Below are positions 1-8,280 of a stretch of 64,000 nucleotides of DNA, one piece after another. The number at the start of each line of letters is the position of its first letter. Position 1 is the stretch's first letter. A model generated the notes under the pieces. It saw nothing but the letters and a program-made list of their open reading frames with translations, was not told the origin of the DNA and did no database searches. Source of the DNA: Marisalimonas sp016777705. Lineage in GTDB: Bacteria > Pseudomonadota > Alphaproteobacteria > Puniceispirillales > Marisalimonadaceae. The stretch covers positions 1,736,001-1,800,000 of the forward strand of contig NZ_CP159808.1 in the NCBI RefSeq assembly GCF_047717795.1, written 5' to 3'. The position numbers and the translations under genes were made by a program.

Positions 1-1
1 T

Positions 2-814
2 GGATTTTGGTTACTTTTATTACCTGGTTGGTGGGTGTTGGCCCTTACTGATATAAAGTTTATAAATTGTATAAAACTAATGATCATATTTCTTATAGGA
101 GCTGTAGTTATGAGAGCAGCAGGCTGCACTATAAATGACTTATGGGACAAGGATATTGATAAAAAAATTTCTAGAACAAAAAAAAGACCAATTGCTAATG
201 GAGACATATCAAATCAACAAGCATTTTTTTTCTTAGCTTTTATGCTATTAATTGGTATAATTTGTCTATACCAACTTAATATAAATACGTGGTATGTCGC
301 ATTATCTTCCCTCCCCCTAGTTATAATTTACCCCCTAGCAAAAAGATTTACTAAATGGCCTCAAATCATTTTAGGTTTAACATTTAGTTGGTCTGTGCCA
401 ACAGCTTGGTCAGCTGCAAATCAAGAATGGACCATTGGTATTTTTATAATGTATTTTGCTACAGTATTTTGGATCATTGGTTATGACACCATATATGGTT
501 GCCAAGACAAAAGTGAAGACGAAGTTTTTGGAATACAAAACTCAGCTGTATCAGCTAAAAACTTTCTAAGTACGTTTGTAGGATGTATGTACTCTTTTAC
601 ATTTATTTTATTGTTAATAGGTGGATATCTTTTAGAAGCTAGTTTTTTTTGGTTTATAGGTGTAACTTTAATTGGATGTCATTTTGTCAATCAAATCCTA
701 AAATTAAATGACTTAAAGAAGTATGCCCCCCTTAAAATATTTAAATCAAATGTAACAGTTGGTTTGATTTTGTCGATTTCTTCTTTAGGTAATTATATTA
801 ATTTCATGCAGTAA
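2..814 (+). CDS. ubiA: 4-hydroxybenzoate polyprenyltransferase UbiA (5' partial)
   Basis: UbiA prenylates 4-hydroxybenzoate in the inner membrane, an early step of ubiquinone synthesis. The reading frame is open to the left edge, where it reads GFWLLLLPGWW. That is the conserved UbiA segment after the first basic motif, so the gene begins before the window and the GTG at 35 is not the start. The two prenyl-diphosphate/Mg2+ motifs are present: NDLWDKDIDKKI followed by the RP of KKRPIANG, and YDTIYGCQDKSED. Several hydrophobic helices follow each. The gene ends three bases before the convergent blh. Its identity is clear from both Asp-rich motifs; the prenyl acceptor is inferred from the family. 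Confidence 0.93.
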   Translation, partial: GFWLLLLPGWWVLALTDIKFINCIKLMIIFLIGAVVMRAAGCTINDLWDKDIDKKISRTKKRPIANGDISNQQAFFFLAFMLLIGIICLYQLNINTWYVALSSLPLVIIYPLAKRFTKWPQIILGLTFSWSVPTAWSAANQEWTIGIFIMYFATVFWIIGYDTIYGCQDKSEDEVFGIQNSAVSAKNFLSTFVGCMYSFTFILLLIGGYLLEASFFWFIGVTLIGCHFVNQILKLNDLKKYAPLKIFKSNVTVGLILSISSLGNYINFMQ

Positions 815-816
815 AA

Positions 817-1641
817 TTATATCTTATATTTTGACCTGAAAAACCCATCTACTAAAATCATATGTGGGAATGTTAATGCAGCTAAACCAATAAATGTCAC
901 TTTTAAAATTGCCTCAGGAAAAATATTTAAATTTAAAACATAATAAAGAGCAACTGCTCCACCTAACCAACTTAAAACTGAAAGAGTAATCATTAATGAT
1001 ATGGCTTTACCTTTCTCCATGAAATTAAGCAAAGTAGGAACAACTCTTTTTATGTGATTAAAGCTATGTATCAAGCAAAAATAAATGGCAAATGCAGGTA
1101 ATGGAGGAAGCAGAGTAATAAATACGATCATAATAATAATTAAACTTATATAATTTCTAGATAATTTCATCTTTTTAAAATTAAAAACAATGAAAGTTAA
1201 CGCACTTAACCAAAGAATTATCCCTAAATATAAACATGTCCATAATAATGATAATTGATTACCTGATAAGACAGAAAAAAAATAACTAACCTCGAGTTTA
1301 TTACAAAAAATAATACCTAATACGACTAAACCGCCATGGAAGTAGCCATTTATCAAATAAGTTTTATTTTTTTTCCAATCTAAATCACCACAACCAAAAT
1401 GGAAAATACTTATAAATAAAAAAAAGATAAGGCTAACTACTGGAAAAAAATACCACATTATGATTACACTAGCTGAAACTAATATATAGGCTCCAAAAAA
1501 ACATAACTGTAATATAACTCTTTTAGAACAACCTAATGTAATGGAAATTGCACCGTCTAGAGCTCCATGAGGAATGCCCACAAATATAATTAAAAACAAT
1601 GATACATAATCAATCAAATTTAAAGAAAGATCTAACATCAT
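817..1641 (-). CDS. blh: Beta-carotene 15,15'-dioxygenase, Brp/Blh family
   Basis: Blh cleaves beta-carotene symmetrically to two retinal molecules, which supplies the chromophore for the rhodopsin encoded upstream. The 274-residue protein is almost entirely membrane-spanning. It keeps the family's His-containing motifs GIPHGALDG near the N-terminus, FHFGCGD, HSFNHIKR and FPHMILVDG near the C-terminus; these His residues are the expected iron ligands. The ATG overlaps the crtY stop by one base (TAATG), so translation is probably coupled. It is the last gene of the crtI-crtB-crtY-blh run. Confidence 0.93.
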   Translation of the reverse strand: MMLDLSLNLIDYVSLFLIIFVGIPHGALDGAISITLGCSKRVILQLCFFGAYILVSASVIIMWYFFPVVSLIFFLFISIFHFGCGDLDWKKNKTYLINGYFHGGLVVLGIIFCNKLEVSYFFSVLSGNQLSLLWTCLYLGIILWLSALTFIVFNFKKMKLSRNYISLIIIMIVFITLLPPLPAFAIYFCLIHSFNHIKRVVPTLLNFMEKGKAISLMITLSVLSWLGGAVALYYVLNLNIFPEAILKVTFIGLAALTFPHMILVDGFFRSKYKI

Positions 1642-2735
1642 TAAAATATAATTTTAAAAAAAGATTTAATAAAGGGTATTTTGGGCATTGAAAAAACTAT
1701 TTTCCAATTGGTTTTAAAATCACAATTACCTGACATAAACCTTGCCATTTCGTCACCATTTATATTTTTTGCTAAATTAGAAAATATAGTTGGGGCTATT
1801 TCAGGATATTTATCTATAACTCGAATAAAAATTTTATCTAAAAATAAATCTATTTTGGAATGAATGTTAGTATTAATTTTTTTACCTGAAATCAACTGAT
1901 CCTTTATTTGTAACACTTGTTTTTGTATAAACGTAAATGCATATCCTGTAGAGGGCCTTACAGCGCCTCCTCTAGTTCCAATATTAAATATTTTTTTTGA
2001 CATTAAAGATACATCATGCATGGGGATTATTCCTTTTTCATGATTGCTTTTTGTAAACGATTTTAAATTATAATATTTTTTTAAATATTTTAAAATTGCT
2101 TTATCGTAAAAATTATTGGACTCCAAGTGTTTTGAAAACATGGTGGATTCCACTAAAGCAGTTTTTTTACTGAATGGAAGAAGATAGATAAAGTGCATAC
2201 CCTTAGATTGATCGCACCTAAAGTCCATTAAAATAACAGTTTTATCGTCAAATATTTCATCTTTTGAATTAACTACATAACCCTCAAAATGTTGCAATAA
2301 AATATTTGATGGCATTTTAGGCGGCCTACTATCAAAAATATAGTCCCCATTTAACTTATAATTTCCATCAAATAACTCTTCGTTATCTTCTAAAATTTTT
2401 CTATTAAATAGATTTACTTGTTTATTCTGAAGCTTACTTAGACAAAAATTTAACCATTTTTGCCTTTTAATAACACAATAAGGATGTTTTTTTGAAGATA
2501 ATATATTCTTTGAATTACTAGTTATTATAGCCCAGTTATTCCAGGAACAATAAGAATTATCGTAAGCTTCTTGATTCTCTTTAAATTTCCAAAATCCCCA
2601 GTAATGATCGTTTATAGGTTGATGTTGCTCCTTCAAGAATAAATTAAATTTATATTGTGGTAATAAATTGTTAAACCTAGCTAATGAAAATGCCGCACAA
2701 CCACCACCAATGATATTTATTTCTTTACTACTCAC
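1641..2735 (-). CDS. crtY: Lycopene beta-cyclase CrtY
   Basis: CrtY converts lycopene to beta-carotene by cyclising both ends. The protein has an N-terminal dinucleotide-binding segment, NIIGGGCAAFSLARF. It also has the cyclase signature FDSRPP in its first half, GIIPMHD and GTRGGAVRPSTGYAF. At 364 residues it is close to the usual 370-390. The start is GTG at 2735, overlapping the crtB stop by eight bases in a coupled arrangement. It sits between crtB and blh, as in other proteorhodopsin-linked retinal operons. Confidence 0.93.
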   Translation of the reverse strand: MSSKEINIIGGGCAAFSLARFNNLLPQYKFNLFLKEQHQPINDHYWGFWKFKENQEAYDNSYCSWNNWAIITSNSKNILSSKKHPYCVIKRQKWLNFCLSKLQNKQVNLFNRKILEDNEELFDGNYKLNGDYIFDSRPPKMPSNILLQHFEGYVVNSKDEIFDDKTVILMDFRCDQSKGMHFIYLLPFSKKTALVESTMFSKHLESNNFYDKAILKYLKKYYNLKSFTKSNHEKGIIPMHDVSLMSKKIFNIGTRGGAVRPSTGYAFTFIQKQVLQIKDQLISGKKINTNIHSKIDLFLDKIFIRVIDKYPEIAPTIFSNLAKNINGDEMARFMSGNCDFKTNWKIVFSMPKIPFIKSFFKIIF

Positions 2736-3651
2736 TTACAATAATCTCTTTTAAAAACCTATGTAGTTCAGGATCATGATTTTTTTTATTTTTGTTTCTA
2801 ACAAATTCTTCAATTATTTTAAAAAAAGTGACTTTTGCTTTTGTTATATTTGACGTTACTTGCCTTCCATTGTACCAACAATAATTTTTTAATTTTAATT
2901 GAATACCTATTTGTCTATATACACCCGATGCAATTGAAATTGCTATTCTAGTTTTCAATGGCAGAAAGATTAACCCTTGAGTTCCACTATAATAATATTT
3001 CTCTGCGAGATTTAATAATTTTTTTATACCAAAAGAAACTGTTCTAAATATCTCTGTATTATTATCATTTACACCTTGTATCATGGCATTTGGAGAAATA
3101 TTATTTATCCATGAACCTGGTATGTAACGTCTTCCCATTTTTGCATCTTCTAAAACATCTCTTGCAATATTAGTAAGTTGCATAGCTATTCCAAGATCAA
3201 TAGCAAATAAATAAGCTTCTTTATTTTTACATTTAAGAGCATCACACATCATTAGACCAACAGTTCCCGCCACATAATATGAATACTGAATTAACTCTTC
3301 TTCTTCTTTAAACAATACAGTGCTTTGATCTAAAATTAACCCATCAATTAGATGCGTTGCTGCTTTTTTGGAATATATATTAAAAAAGCTTGGATATTTT
3401 AAATTATAATTATTTTTAAATTTTAATTCTTTATAATTTATAAAATTTGATTTTATTTTTTTTAATGTTTGTAATGACCCTCTTTCACCACTATCAGCAA
3501 TGTCGTCTAAAACCCTACAAAATTGATATAATTCAGAAGCCCTATCGATATATGCAGAAGGTAAAAATTTACCAGCCCAGTAAAAACTTTTACCATTTTT
3601 TTTTAATGTTAATTTAGCATTTGAAATATGTTGATCCATACAAGATCTCAC
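2728..3651 (-). CDS. crtB: Phytoene synthase CrtB
   Basis: CrtB condenses two geranylgeranyl diphosphates to phytoene, the committed carotenoid step. Both Asp-rich metal-binding motifs of the squalene/phytoene synthase family are present: DDIAD in FCRVLDDIADSGE, and DVLED followed by GRRYIP. The length of 307 residues is normal. The start is uncertain: a GTG at 3651 directly abuts the crtI stop, while an ATG four codons in (3639) is also possible. No crtE (GGPP synthase) lies beside it, so its substrate must come from a gene elsewhere. Confidence 0.93.
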   Translation of the reverse strand: MRSCMDQHISNAKLTLKKNGKSFYWAGKFLPSAYIDRASELYQFCRVLDDIADSGERGSLQTLKKIKSNFINYKELKFKNNYNLKYPSFFNIYSKKAATHLIDGLILDQSTVLFKEEEELIQYSYYVAGTVGLMMCDALKCKNKEAYLFAIDLGIAMQLTNIARDVLEDAKMGRRYIPGSWINNISPNAMIQGVNDNNTEIFRTVSFGIKKLLNLAEKYYYSGTQGLIFLPLKTRIAISIASGVYRQIGIQLKLKNYCWYNGRQVTSNITKAKVTFFKIIEEFVRNKNKKNHDPELHRFLKEIIVSE

Positions 3652-5145
3652 TTATTTGATTAAGCTCTCTACAATTTTTGCAGACGACAATACACCAGGA
3701 ACGCCTGCACCTGGATGCGCTCCCGCTGCAGCAAAAAATAAATTATTTATATGAGGATCTTTATTATGATACCTAAACCAAGCAGATTGTGAAAAAATAG
3801 GTGCTATAGAAAAACCTGCCCCATGTGTTGAACGATAATCATTTTTAAAGTCCAGAGGTGTCATAAAAAAATCGTCACAAATGTTATTTTTAAGATCAGG
3901 CAAAATTGTTTTTTCAAGAGCTTCTATTATTCTATTTTGTAATTTTATACCCTCTTTACTCCAATCAACGTGGCCTTGAAGATTTGGAACAGGACATAGT
4001 ACGTAAAAGCTATCGCAGCCTTTAGGCGCAAAACTTTTATCAGTTGCAGTTGGTCTATGAATATATAAGGAGAAATCTTCACTTAAAACTTTGTTATCAA
4101 AAATATCTTTTAACAAACCTTTAAATCTCTTACCTAACCAAATTGAATGATGGGCTATATTGCTATATTGTTTTTTGGTTCCAAAAAATAAAACGAACAT
4201 TCCCATTGAATAAGAAGTTAATTTTTCTGGTAAAAATTTTTTTCTTTTATTAATATTTTTTGTTTTTAGTATTTCTCTATAGAAAGTAGGTGGGTCTCCA
4301 TTAAAAATAATATTGTCTGCTGAAAAAAAATCGCCATCCATACTCTCTAATTTCTCTATTTTACCATTTTTTTCAAGAGCACTTTTTATATCTACATTGT
4401 ATTTAATATCTACTCCAGAACGCTTTAACAATTTAGTTAACTCTGCAACTAACTTACCAGTCCCTCCCATACTAAAATACACTCCCCAATTTCTTTCAAG
4501 AAAATGAATTAAGGCATAAATTGAAGTCGTTGAAAATGGATTTCCTCCAACTAATAGTGGGTGAATTGAAAAAGCAGCTCTTAAATTTGGGTTTTTTATA
4601 TATTTATTAACAAGCTGAGCAACTGTTAGGTAACTTTTTAATTTCAATAAAGCTGGTATTTGTCTTAACATAAAAAAAAATGAACTAAAGGGCTTATCAG
4701 CTAATTTAGTAAAGCCTATGTCAAATATAGATTCTGATGCTTTTAATAATTTTTCATAACTATTAGCATCTTCAATGGAAAATTTTCTCATTTCCATTTT
4801 TGTCTTTTCAATTGTTTGTGAATAATCAAAAGTTTGACCATCATGGAAGTGAAACCTGTACCAAGGATCTAATGGTTTAAATTCGACATAATCCTCTCTT
4901 TTTTCACCAAATAATTCAAAAAGTTCATCAAACAAAAAAGGAGCCGTTATCACTGTTGGTCCAGCATCATGTTTAAATCCATTTTTCTTAAAGACTTGAG
5001 CTCTACCCCCCAAAGAATTTAGCTTTTCTAATAGCGTCACTTGGTGGCCAAGAGCTCTTAATCTTAAGGCAGTTGCAATACCTCCAAAGCCACCACCAAC
5101 TACAATACTCTTAATTTGATTTTGATTTTTTATAATGTGTTTCAT
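3652..5145 (-). CDS. crtI: Phytoene desaturase CrtI
   Basis: CrtI is an FAD enzyme that desaturates phytoene stepwise to lycopene. The N-terminus carries the Rossmann motif VVGGGFGGIATALRLRALG followed by LLEK and the GGRA segment. The C-terminus has the bacterial-type CrtI signature GAHPGAGVPGVLSSAK. At 497 residues it is full length. It is the first gene of the carotenoid run and starts 55 bases after the terminator that closes the proteorhodopsin transcript. A TATAAT lies just upstream, so it may have its own promoter. Confidence 0.95.
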   Translation of the reverse strand: MKHIIKNQNQIKSIVVGGGFGGIATALRLRALGHQVTLLEKLNSLGGRAQVFKKNGFKHDAGPTVITAPFLFDELFELFGEKREDYVEFKPLDPWYRFHFHDGQTFDYSQTIEKTKMEMRKFSIEDANSYEKLLKASESIFDIGFTKLADKPFSSFFFMLRQIPALLKLKSYLTVAQLVNKYIKNPNLRAAFSIHPLLVGGNPFSTTSIYALIHFLERNWGVYFSMGGTGKLVAELTKLLKRSGVDIKYNVDIKSALEKNGKIEKLESMDGDFFSADNIIFNGDPPTFYREILKTKNINKRKKFLPEKLTSYSMGMFVLFFGTKKQYSNIAHHSIWLGKRFKGLLKDIFDNKVLSEDFSLYIHRPTATDKSFAPKGCDSFYVLCPVPNLQGHVDWSKEGIKLQNRIIEALEKTILPDLKNNICDDFFMTPLDFKNDYRSTHGAGFSIAPIFSQSAWFRYHNKDPHINNLFFAAAGAHPGAGVPGVLSSAKIVESLIK

Positions 5146-5168
5146 TTTTTCTTATTGATACTGAAGTA

Positions 5169-5174
5169 ATTATA
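5169..5174 (-). promoter_or_regulatory. Possible -10 element for crtI operon
   Basis: A perfect TATAAT reads toward crtI in the 50 bases between the proteorhodopsin terminator and the crtI ATG. It would give a leader of about 16 bases. No good -35 is seen at 17 bases because the upstream sequence is the terminator T-run. In a genome this AT-rich a chance hexamer is possible. Confidence 0.3.
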
Positions 5175-5192
5175 CTATTACGTTTTTGAAAC

Positions 5193-5227
5193 AAAAAAAA
5201 GCCTGCAGAATAAACTGCAGGCTTTTT
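5193..5227 (-). terminator. Rho-independent terminator after proteorhodopsin
   Basis: An eight-base perfect stem, GCCTGCAG at 5201-5208 with CTGCAGGC at 5215-5222, encloses the loop AATAAA. On the minus strand it is followed by eight T residues. It lies 18 bases after the proteorhodopsin stop and before crtI. It should therefore end or attenuate rhodopsin transcription ahead of the carotenoid genes. Confidence 0.85.
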
Positions 5228-5244
5228 GTATAAAATTTAATATA

Positions 5245-6012
5245 TTATGCTTCTGATTCAGTAACCGCAACATTCCAAATAATTACACCAAATGCAATTT
5301 TGTTAAGAACGTCAGCTAAGTTATAGATAATGTTAAGTGAATTTTCATCAACTCCACCTGCCATATAACCCATAAAATAACCTATTGGGTAAATTGCCCA
5401 ACCGATTGTAACAATCCATCTCATTGTTGAGAAAGCTGATCTGACAGACTCTGGAGCCTCTTCACTTGCTTTACTAGCTTCACCTGCAAAGATTTCATAT
5501 AAGATGTATATCCAACCAACCATTCCTATAACAAATCCAAGTGTAGCATTCATATATCCAGCTTCACCTAAATATCCACCAACTAACATTACTAATGAAC
5601 CTATCATTAACTTCCAAAACACGCCTCCAGCTACAGCTGTACAAGCTCTTAGAATAATATAGAATTCTACCATTAATAACGGAACAGTAATTAACCAGTC
5701 AATATATCTGTAAACTGTAGGTGTTTCACCAGTACCCACCCAAACATCTCTCATATAGAAGTAGTGAACAGCTGCTACTAGTGTAACTAGACCAGATACT
5801 GTTAGTGAAGTTTTCCATTTTGCTGAAACTCTTTGTGTTTCCATAAAGAAAAAAGCAGTTGAGGCAACAAGCGCCATAGAAATTAACCAGAAACTAATTC
5901 CAACAAAATCATCTGACTTTAAATTTGCACTATCTGCAGCATTAGCCAGAAATGGTAATGACGAAATAAAAGCTGCCGGTACGGCATATTTTAAAATTTT
6001 ATTAAAAGACAT
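5245..6012 (-). CDS. Proteorhodopsin, green-tuned light-driven proton pump
   Basis: A seven-helix retinal protein of 255 residues with an N-terminal signal peptide (cut near ANA-AD, residue 26). The pump residues are all in place: D105 (Schiff-base counterion, D97 in the reference protein), T109, and E116 (proton donor, E108). H83, in VHYFYMR, matches the counterion-partner His75. The retinal lysine is K238 in NLADVLNKIAFG. The spectral tuning site is Leu113 (reference position 105), which predicts green absorption. A strong ribosome site, AAGGGGAG, stands about eight bases before the ATG. The retinal synthesis genes follow after a terminator. Confidence 0.97.
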   Translation of the reverse strand: MSFNKILKYAVPAAFISSLPFLANAADSANLKSDDFVGISFWLISMALVASTAFFFMETQRVSAKWKTSLTVSGLVTLVAAVHYFYMRDVWVGTGETPTVYRYIDWLITVPLLMVEFYIILRACTAVAGGVFWKLMIGSLVMLVGGYLGEAGYMNATLGFVIGMVGWIYILYEIFAGEASKASEEAPESVRSAFSTMRWIVTIGWAIYPIGYFMGYMAGGVDENSLNIIYNLADVLNKIAFGVIIWNVAVTESEA

Positions 6013-6042
6013 TTATAAACTCCCCTTATATTGTCATATTTA

Positions 6043-6078
6043 CTAGCCACTGCTAGATATTTACACTAATAGTTAGTG
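6043..6078 (-). promoter_or_regulatory. Two small hairpins in the proteorhodopsin leader
   Basis: Two short perfect inverted repeats lie side by side upstream of the proteorhodopsin ATG. One is CTAGC/GCTAG (6043-6047 with 6052-6056, four-base loop). The other is CACTAA/TTAGTG (6064-6069 with 6073-6078, three-base loop). Both would fall inside the 5' untranslated region if the promoter at 6090-6118 is real. Their role is unknown; they may stabilise the message or serve as operators. Confidence 0.35.
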
Positions 6079-6089
6079 CGTTAATCACG

Positions 6090-6118
6090 ACAATAAAAAA
6101 GAAATTGTGGTTAATCAA
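6090..6118 (-). promoter_or_regulatory. Candidate sigma-70 promoter of proteorhodopsin
   Basis: On the minus strand TTGATT (6113-6118) is followed after exactly 17 bases by TATTGT (6090-6095). This gives a leader of about 70 bases to the proteorhodopsin ATG. The match to the consensus is moderate, so the call rests mainly on correct spacing and position. Confidence 0.35.
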
Positions 6119-6192
6119 CAAATAAAAGTATATTTAATGTATTTTTTTTTCACTTAATATGCTAAGGTATTGTTTTTAAACAATTTATTTAA

Positions 6193-6207
6193 TGATAACA
6201 ATTATCA
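6193..6207. promoter_or_regulatory. Fur-type box upstream of small membrane protein gene
   Basis: TGATAACAATTATCA differs at one position from the 7-1-7 Fur motif TGATAATNATTATCA. It is the core of a longer palindrome, AATGATAA-CAA-TTATCATT (6191-6209). It lies 28 bases before the small gene at 6235 and could repress it when iron (or, with the alphaproteobacterial Mur variant, manganese) is plentiful. A second palindrome, TTGTTT-TT-AAACAA (6170-6183), sits just upstream. Confidence 0.5.
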
Positions 6208-6234
6208 TTTTTATGTTTTAGGAAGGTATTTTAA

Positions 6235-6432
6235 ATGGATACGGTATTATTTGGTGGCTTAGGGTTTCTACTTTTGTGTGGAATTTGTTTTCTTACAATA
6301 CGATTTATAGACAGATCTTCTTTAAAAGATAGAAATAAAAGATTATTGAACTATGTCGTTTTGGGAACTTTAATTATTGCAACCATATTAATTTTTAGAT
6401 GGCATAGCGGAACATATCTAATAAGCAATTAA
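6235..6432 (+). CDS. Small two-helix membrane protein, unknown function
   Basis: A 65-residue protein with two predicted membrane helices, residues 4-24 and about 40-57, separated by a basic loop (DRSSLKDRNKR). I do not recognise a family. It looks real: a good ribosome site, AGGAAGG, stands about seven bases before the ATG. A Fur-like palindrome is placed where an operator would be. It is transcribed divergently from proteorhodopsin and could be a stress or iron-responsive small protein, but no function can be assigned. Confidence 0.65.
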   Translation: MDTVLFGGLGFLLLCGICFLTIRFIDRSSLKDRNKRLLNYVVLGTLIIATILIFRWHSGTYLISN

Positions 6433-6443
6433 GTCTAATAGAA

Positions 6444-7217
6444 CTAAATAACTAAATCACCTTTACTCTTAACATCAATAATTTCCCAATTAGGGCTTTG
6501 AGGTTTAAGGGCTATTTTTTTTAAATTCTCATGCAACTTAAATCGATATTGTTTATTATCTATCACTTCCATTAACCATTGTGTTAAACTTTGTTTTTTG
6601 TTTTCTAAAATACTCATTGTTAATAATAATGCTTCATATTCGTTAACGTTATCTAGTTTATTATGGACACCATGTATTGCTGACAACCTCTTAGGAGCTC
6701 CATTAAAGGGAAGAACTCCAGCTAGTGATACATACCCGTATATATCATCTGAATATTCAAAATCTCTTAACTTCACACTACCCTGTTTCAGTTTAACAAA
6801 ATGATAAGCTATGCCAACCGCCTCTGTTAAATGCATTATGTTCAACTGCTCTTCTTTAAGCCAAAGAACGTTTAGATCAACAATTGTGCCATTGCTTGGC
6901 CATTGTGTTGCTGGCAGTGAACCATAAGCCGAAATTGATGCTGCATATACAACTTCTGAGTTGTATAACTTTGCTGGAGTGACGCAAATATCCTGATCTA
7001 GTGAAAATTTTCTTTTCAACTGATAGGGCGATCTATTGGAGCCAACTGATAATATTGGAATTCTATTTTCTAGGTTAAAACAAATATCTCTTACAAATTT
7101 ACCTTTATAAAATGAAAAAGGATAATTAGGAGCAAAATATGGGTAATTTATTGCTCTTTTATAAGGTGAGAATTTAGGAAATAATTCCTCATTATATATT
7201 TGATTATAATCTTTCAT
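6444..7217 (-). CDS. Hypothetical protein with GGCT-like N-terminal motif
   Basis: A 257-residue soluble protein. The segment ILSVGSNRSPYQLKRKF, followed by VVYAASISAYGSLPATQW, recalls the substrate-binding loop and following strand of gamma-glutamylcyclotransferase-fold proteins (YGS/GSN motif), but the match is loose. No signal peptide or membrane segment is seen. It lies 15 bases downstream of argC on the same strand, so the two are probably co-transcribed. It could be a GGCT-fold enzyme acting on gamma-glutamyl compounds or an unrelated conserved alphaproteobacterial protein; the enzyme class is not established. Confidence 0.6.
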   Translation of the reverse strand: MKDYNQIYNEELFPKFSPYKRAINYPYFAPNYPFSFYKGKFVRDICFNLENRIPILSVGSNRSPYQLKRKFSLDQDICVTPAKLYNSEVVYAASISAYGSLPATQWPSNGTIVDLNVLWLKEEQLNIMHLTEAVGIAYHFVKLKQGSVKLRDFEYSDDIYGYVSLAGVLPFNGAPKRLSAIHGVHNKLDNVNEYEALLLTMSILENKKQSLTQWLMEVIDNKQYRFKLHENLKKIALKPQSPNWEIIDVKSKGDLVI

Positions 7218-7232
7218 TATAAATTATACTAA

Positions 7233-8177
7233 CTATAATCCAACTTTTTCATCATAACCTAGCGCTATATTCATACACTGAACAGCCGCTCCAGACGCTC
7301 CTTTGCCTAAATTGTCTAATCTAGAACAAATTACGATTTGTTGATTAATATTATTTCCAAATATATTAATGTCTAACAAATTAGTATTGACAAGATTATC
7401 AGGCCTAAAATGACCTCTGCTATTAAGACCCTCGTCTTTTTTTAAAACATTTATAAATTGGGCTTCAAGATAGAATTCTTCCATCACTGCTTGAATTGTT
7501 TCAGTATCAATTACAGAGGTGAAGCTATTAAAATGAATTGGAACATATACAATCATTCCTTGAATAAAGTCACCCACAGACGGCATAAATATTGGGTTAT
7601 ACTTTAAATCATTATGGTATTTTATTTCTGGCAAATGCTTATGATTAAGTTTAAGAGAATAATTGAAAAAAGGCGCATGATCCTTCTCATTAAAATAAGC
7701 TATAAGATCTTTTCCACCACCAGAGTAGCCACTGATTGCGTTAATTACTAATGGTTGACTAGGCAATATTAATTTATTTTCTAACAAAGGCTTTAATATT
7801 ACGTTTGCTCCAGTTGCATAACATCCTGGGACAGCTATTCTTTTTGACCCAATAATTTTATTCTTAAACATAGGACCGAGCTCAGGAAGCCCATATGACC
7901 AACTTGAATTCGTACGATGGGCTGTTGAAGCGTCAATAATTATTGGAGATCTTGATCCAAGATCATCAGCTATTTTAGTGGTTTCAATTGATCCTTCATC
8001 AGGCAAACATAAAAATGTAACATCTGACTTTTCCAACATCTCTTTTTTATATAATAGATCTTTCCTTTTAGATTGCTCTAAAGGTAAAATATTTATATTT
8101 GGATGTTGGGCCAATCTTTCACGAACCTGAAGGCCTGTGGTACCTACTTCTCCATCAATAAAAACATTTTTTTTCAT
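7233..8177 (-). CDS. argC: N-acetyl-gamma-glutamyl-phosphate reductase, type 2
   Basis: ArgC reduces N-acetylglutamyl-5-phosphate to the semialdehyde with NADPH, the third step of arginine synthesis in the cytoplasm. The protein starts with the nucleotide-binding motif FIDGEVGTTGLQVRERL. The catalytic cysteine is C119 in AVPGCYATGA. At 314 residues it is the short type 2 form common in alphaproteobacteria. The ATG at 8177 is the only sensible start. It diverges from pmbA, with 103 bases between the two starts. Confidence 0.95.
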   Translation of the reverse strand: MKKNVFIDGEVGTTGLQVRERLAQHPNINILPLEQSKRKDLLYKKEMLEKSDVTFLCLPDEGSIETTKIADDLGSRSPIIIDASTAHRTNSSWSYGLPELGPMFKNKIIGSKRIAVPGCYATGANVILKPLLENKLILPSQPLVINAISGYSGGGKDLIAYFNEKDHAPFFNYSLKLNHKHLPEIKYHNDLKYNPIFMPSVGDFIQGMIVYVPIHFNSFTSVIDTETIQAVMEEFYLEAQFINVLKKDEGLNSRGHFRPDNLVNTNLLDINIFGNNINQQIVICSRLDNLGKGASGAAVQCMNIALGYDEKVGL

Positions 8178-8280
8178 TTTAACCTTTTTTATTACTCATA
8201 TTGATTGCAACAAGTTTAACAGTATATTAATAAATCAAGTATGTCTTTTTAACACTTTTCTTTTTTATTGGGAACTATAT

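Noticed and set aside
35..814. Complete ubiA starting at GTG 35
   Set aside because: The codons before 35 read GFWLLLLPGWW, a conserved UbiA stretch, so the gene is cut by the window edge rather than starting there.
8137..8280. Long N-terminal extension of pmbA
   Set aside because: The extra 48 residues overlap argC and read through the intergenic region; the ATG at 8281 has a ribosome site and gives the family length.
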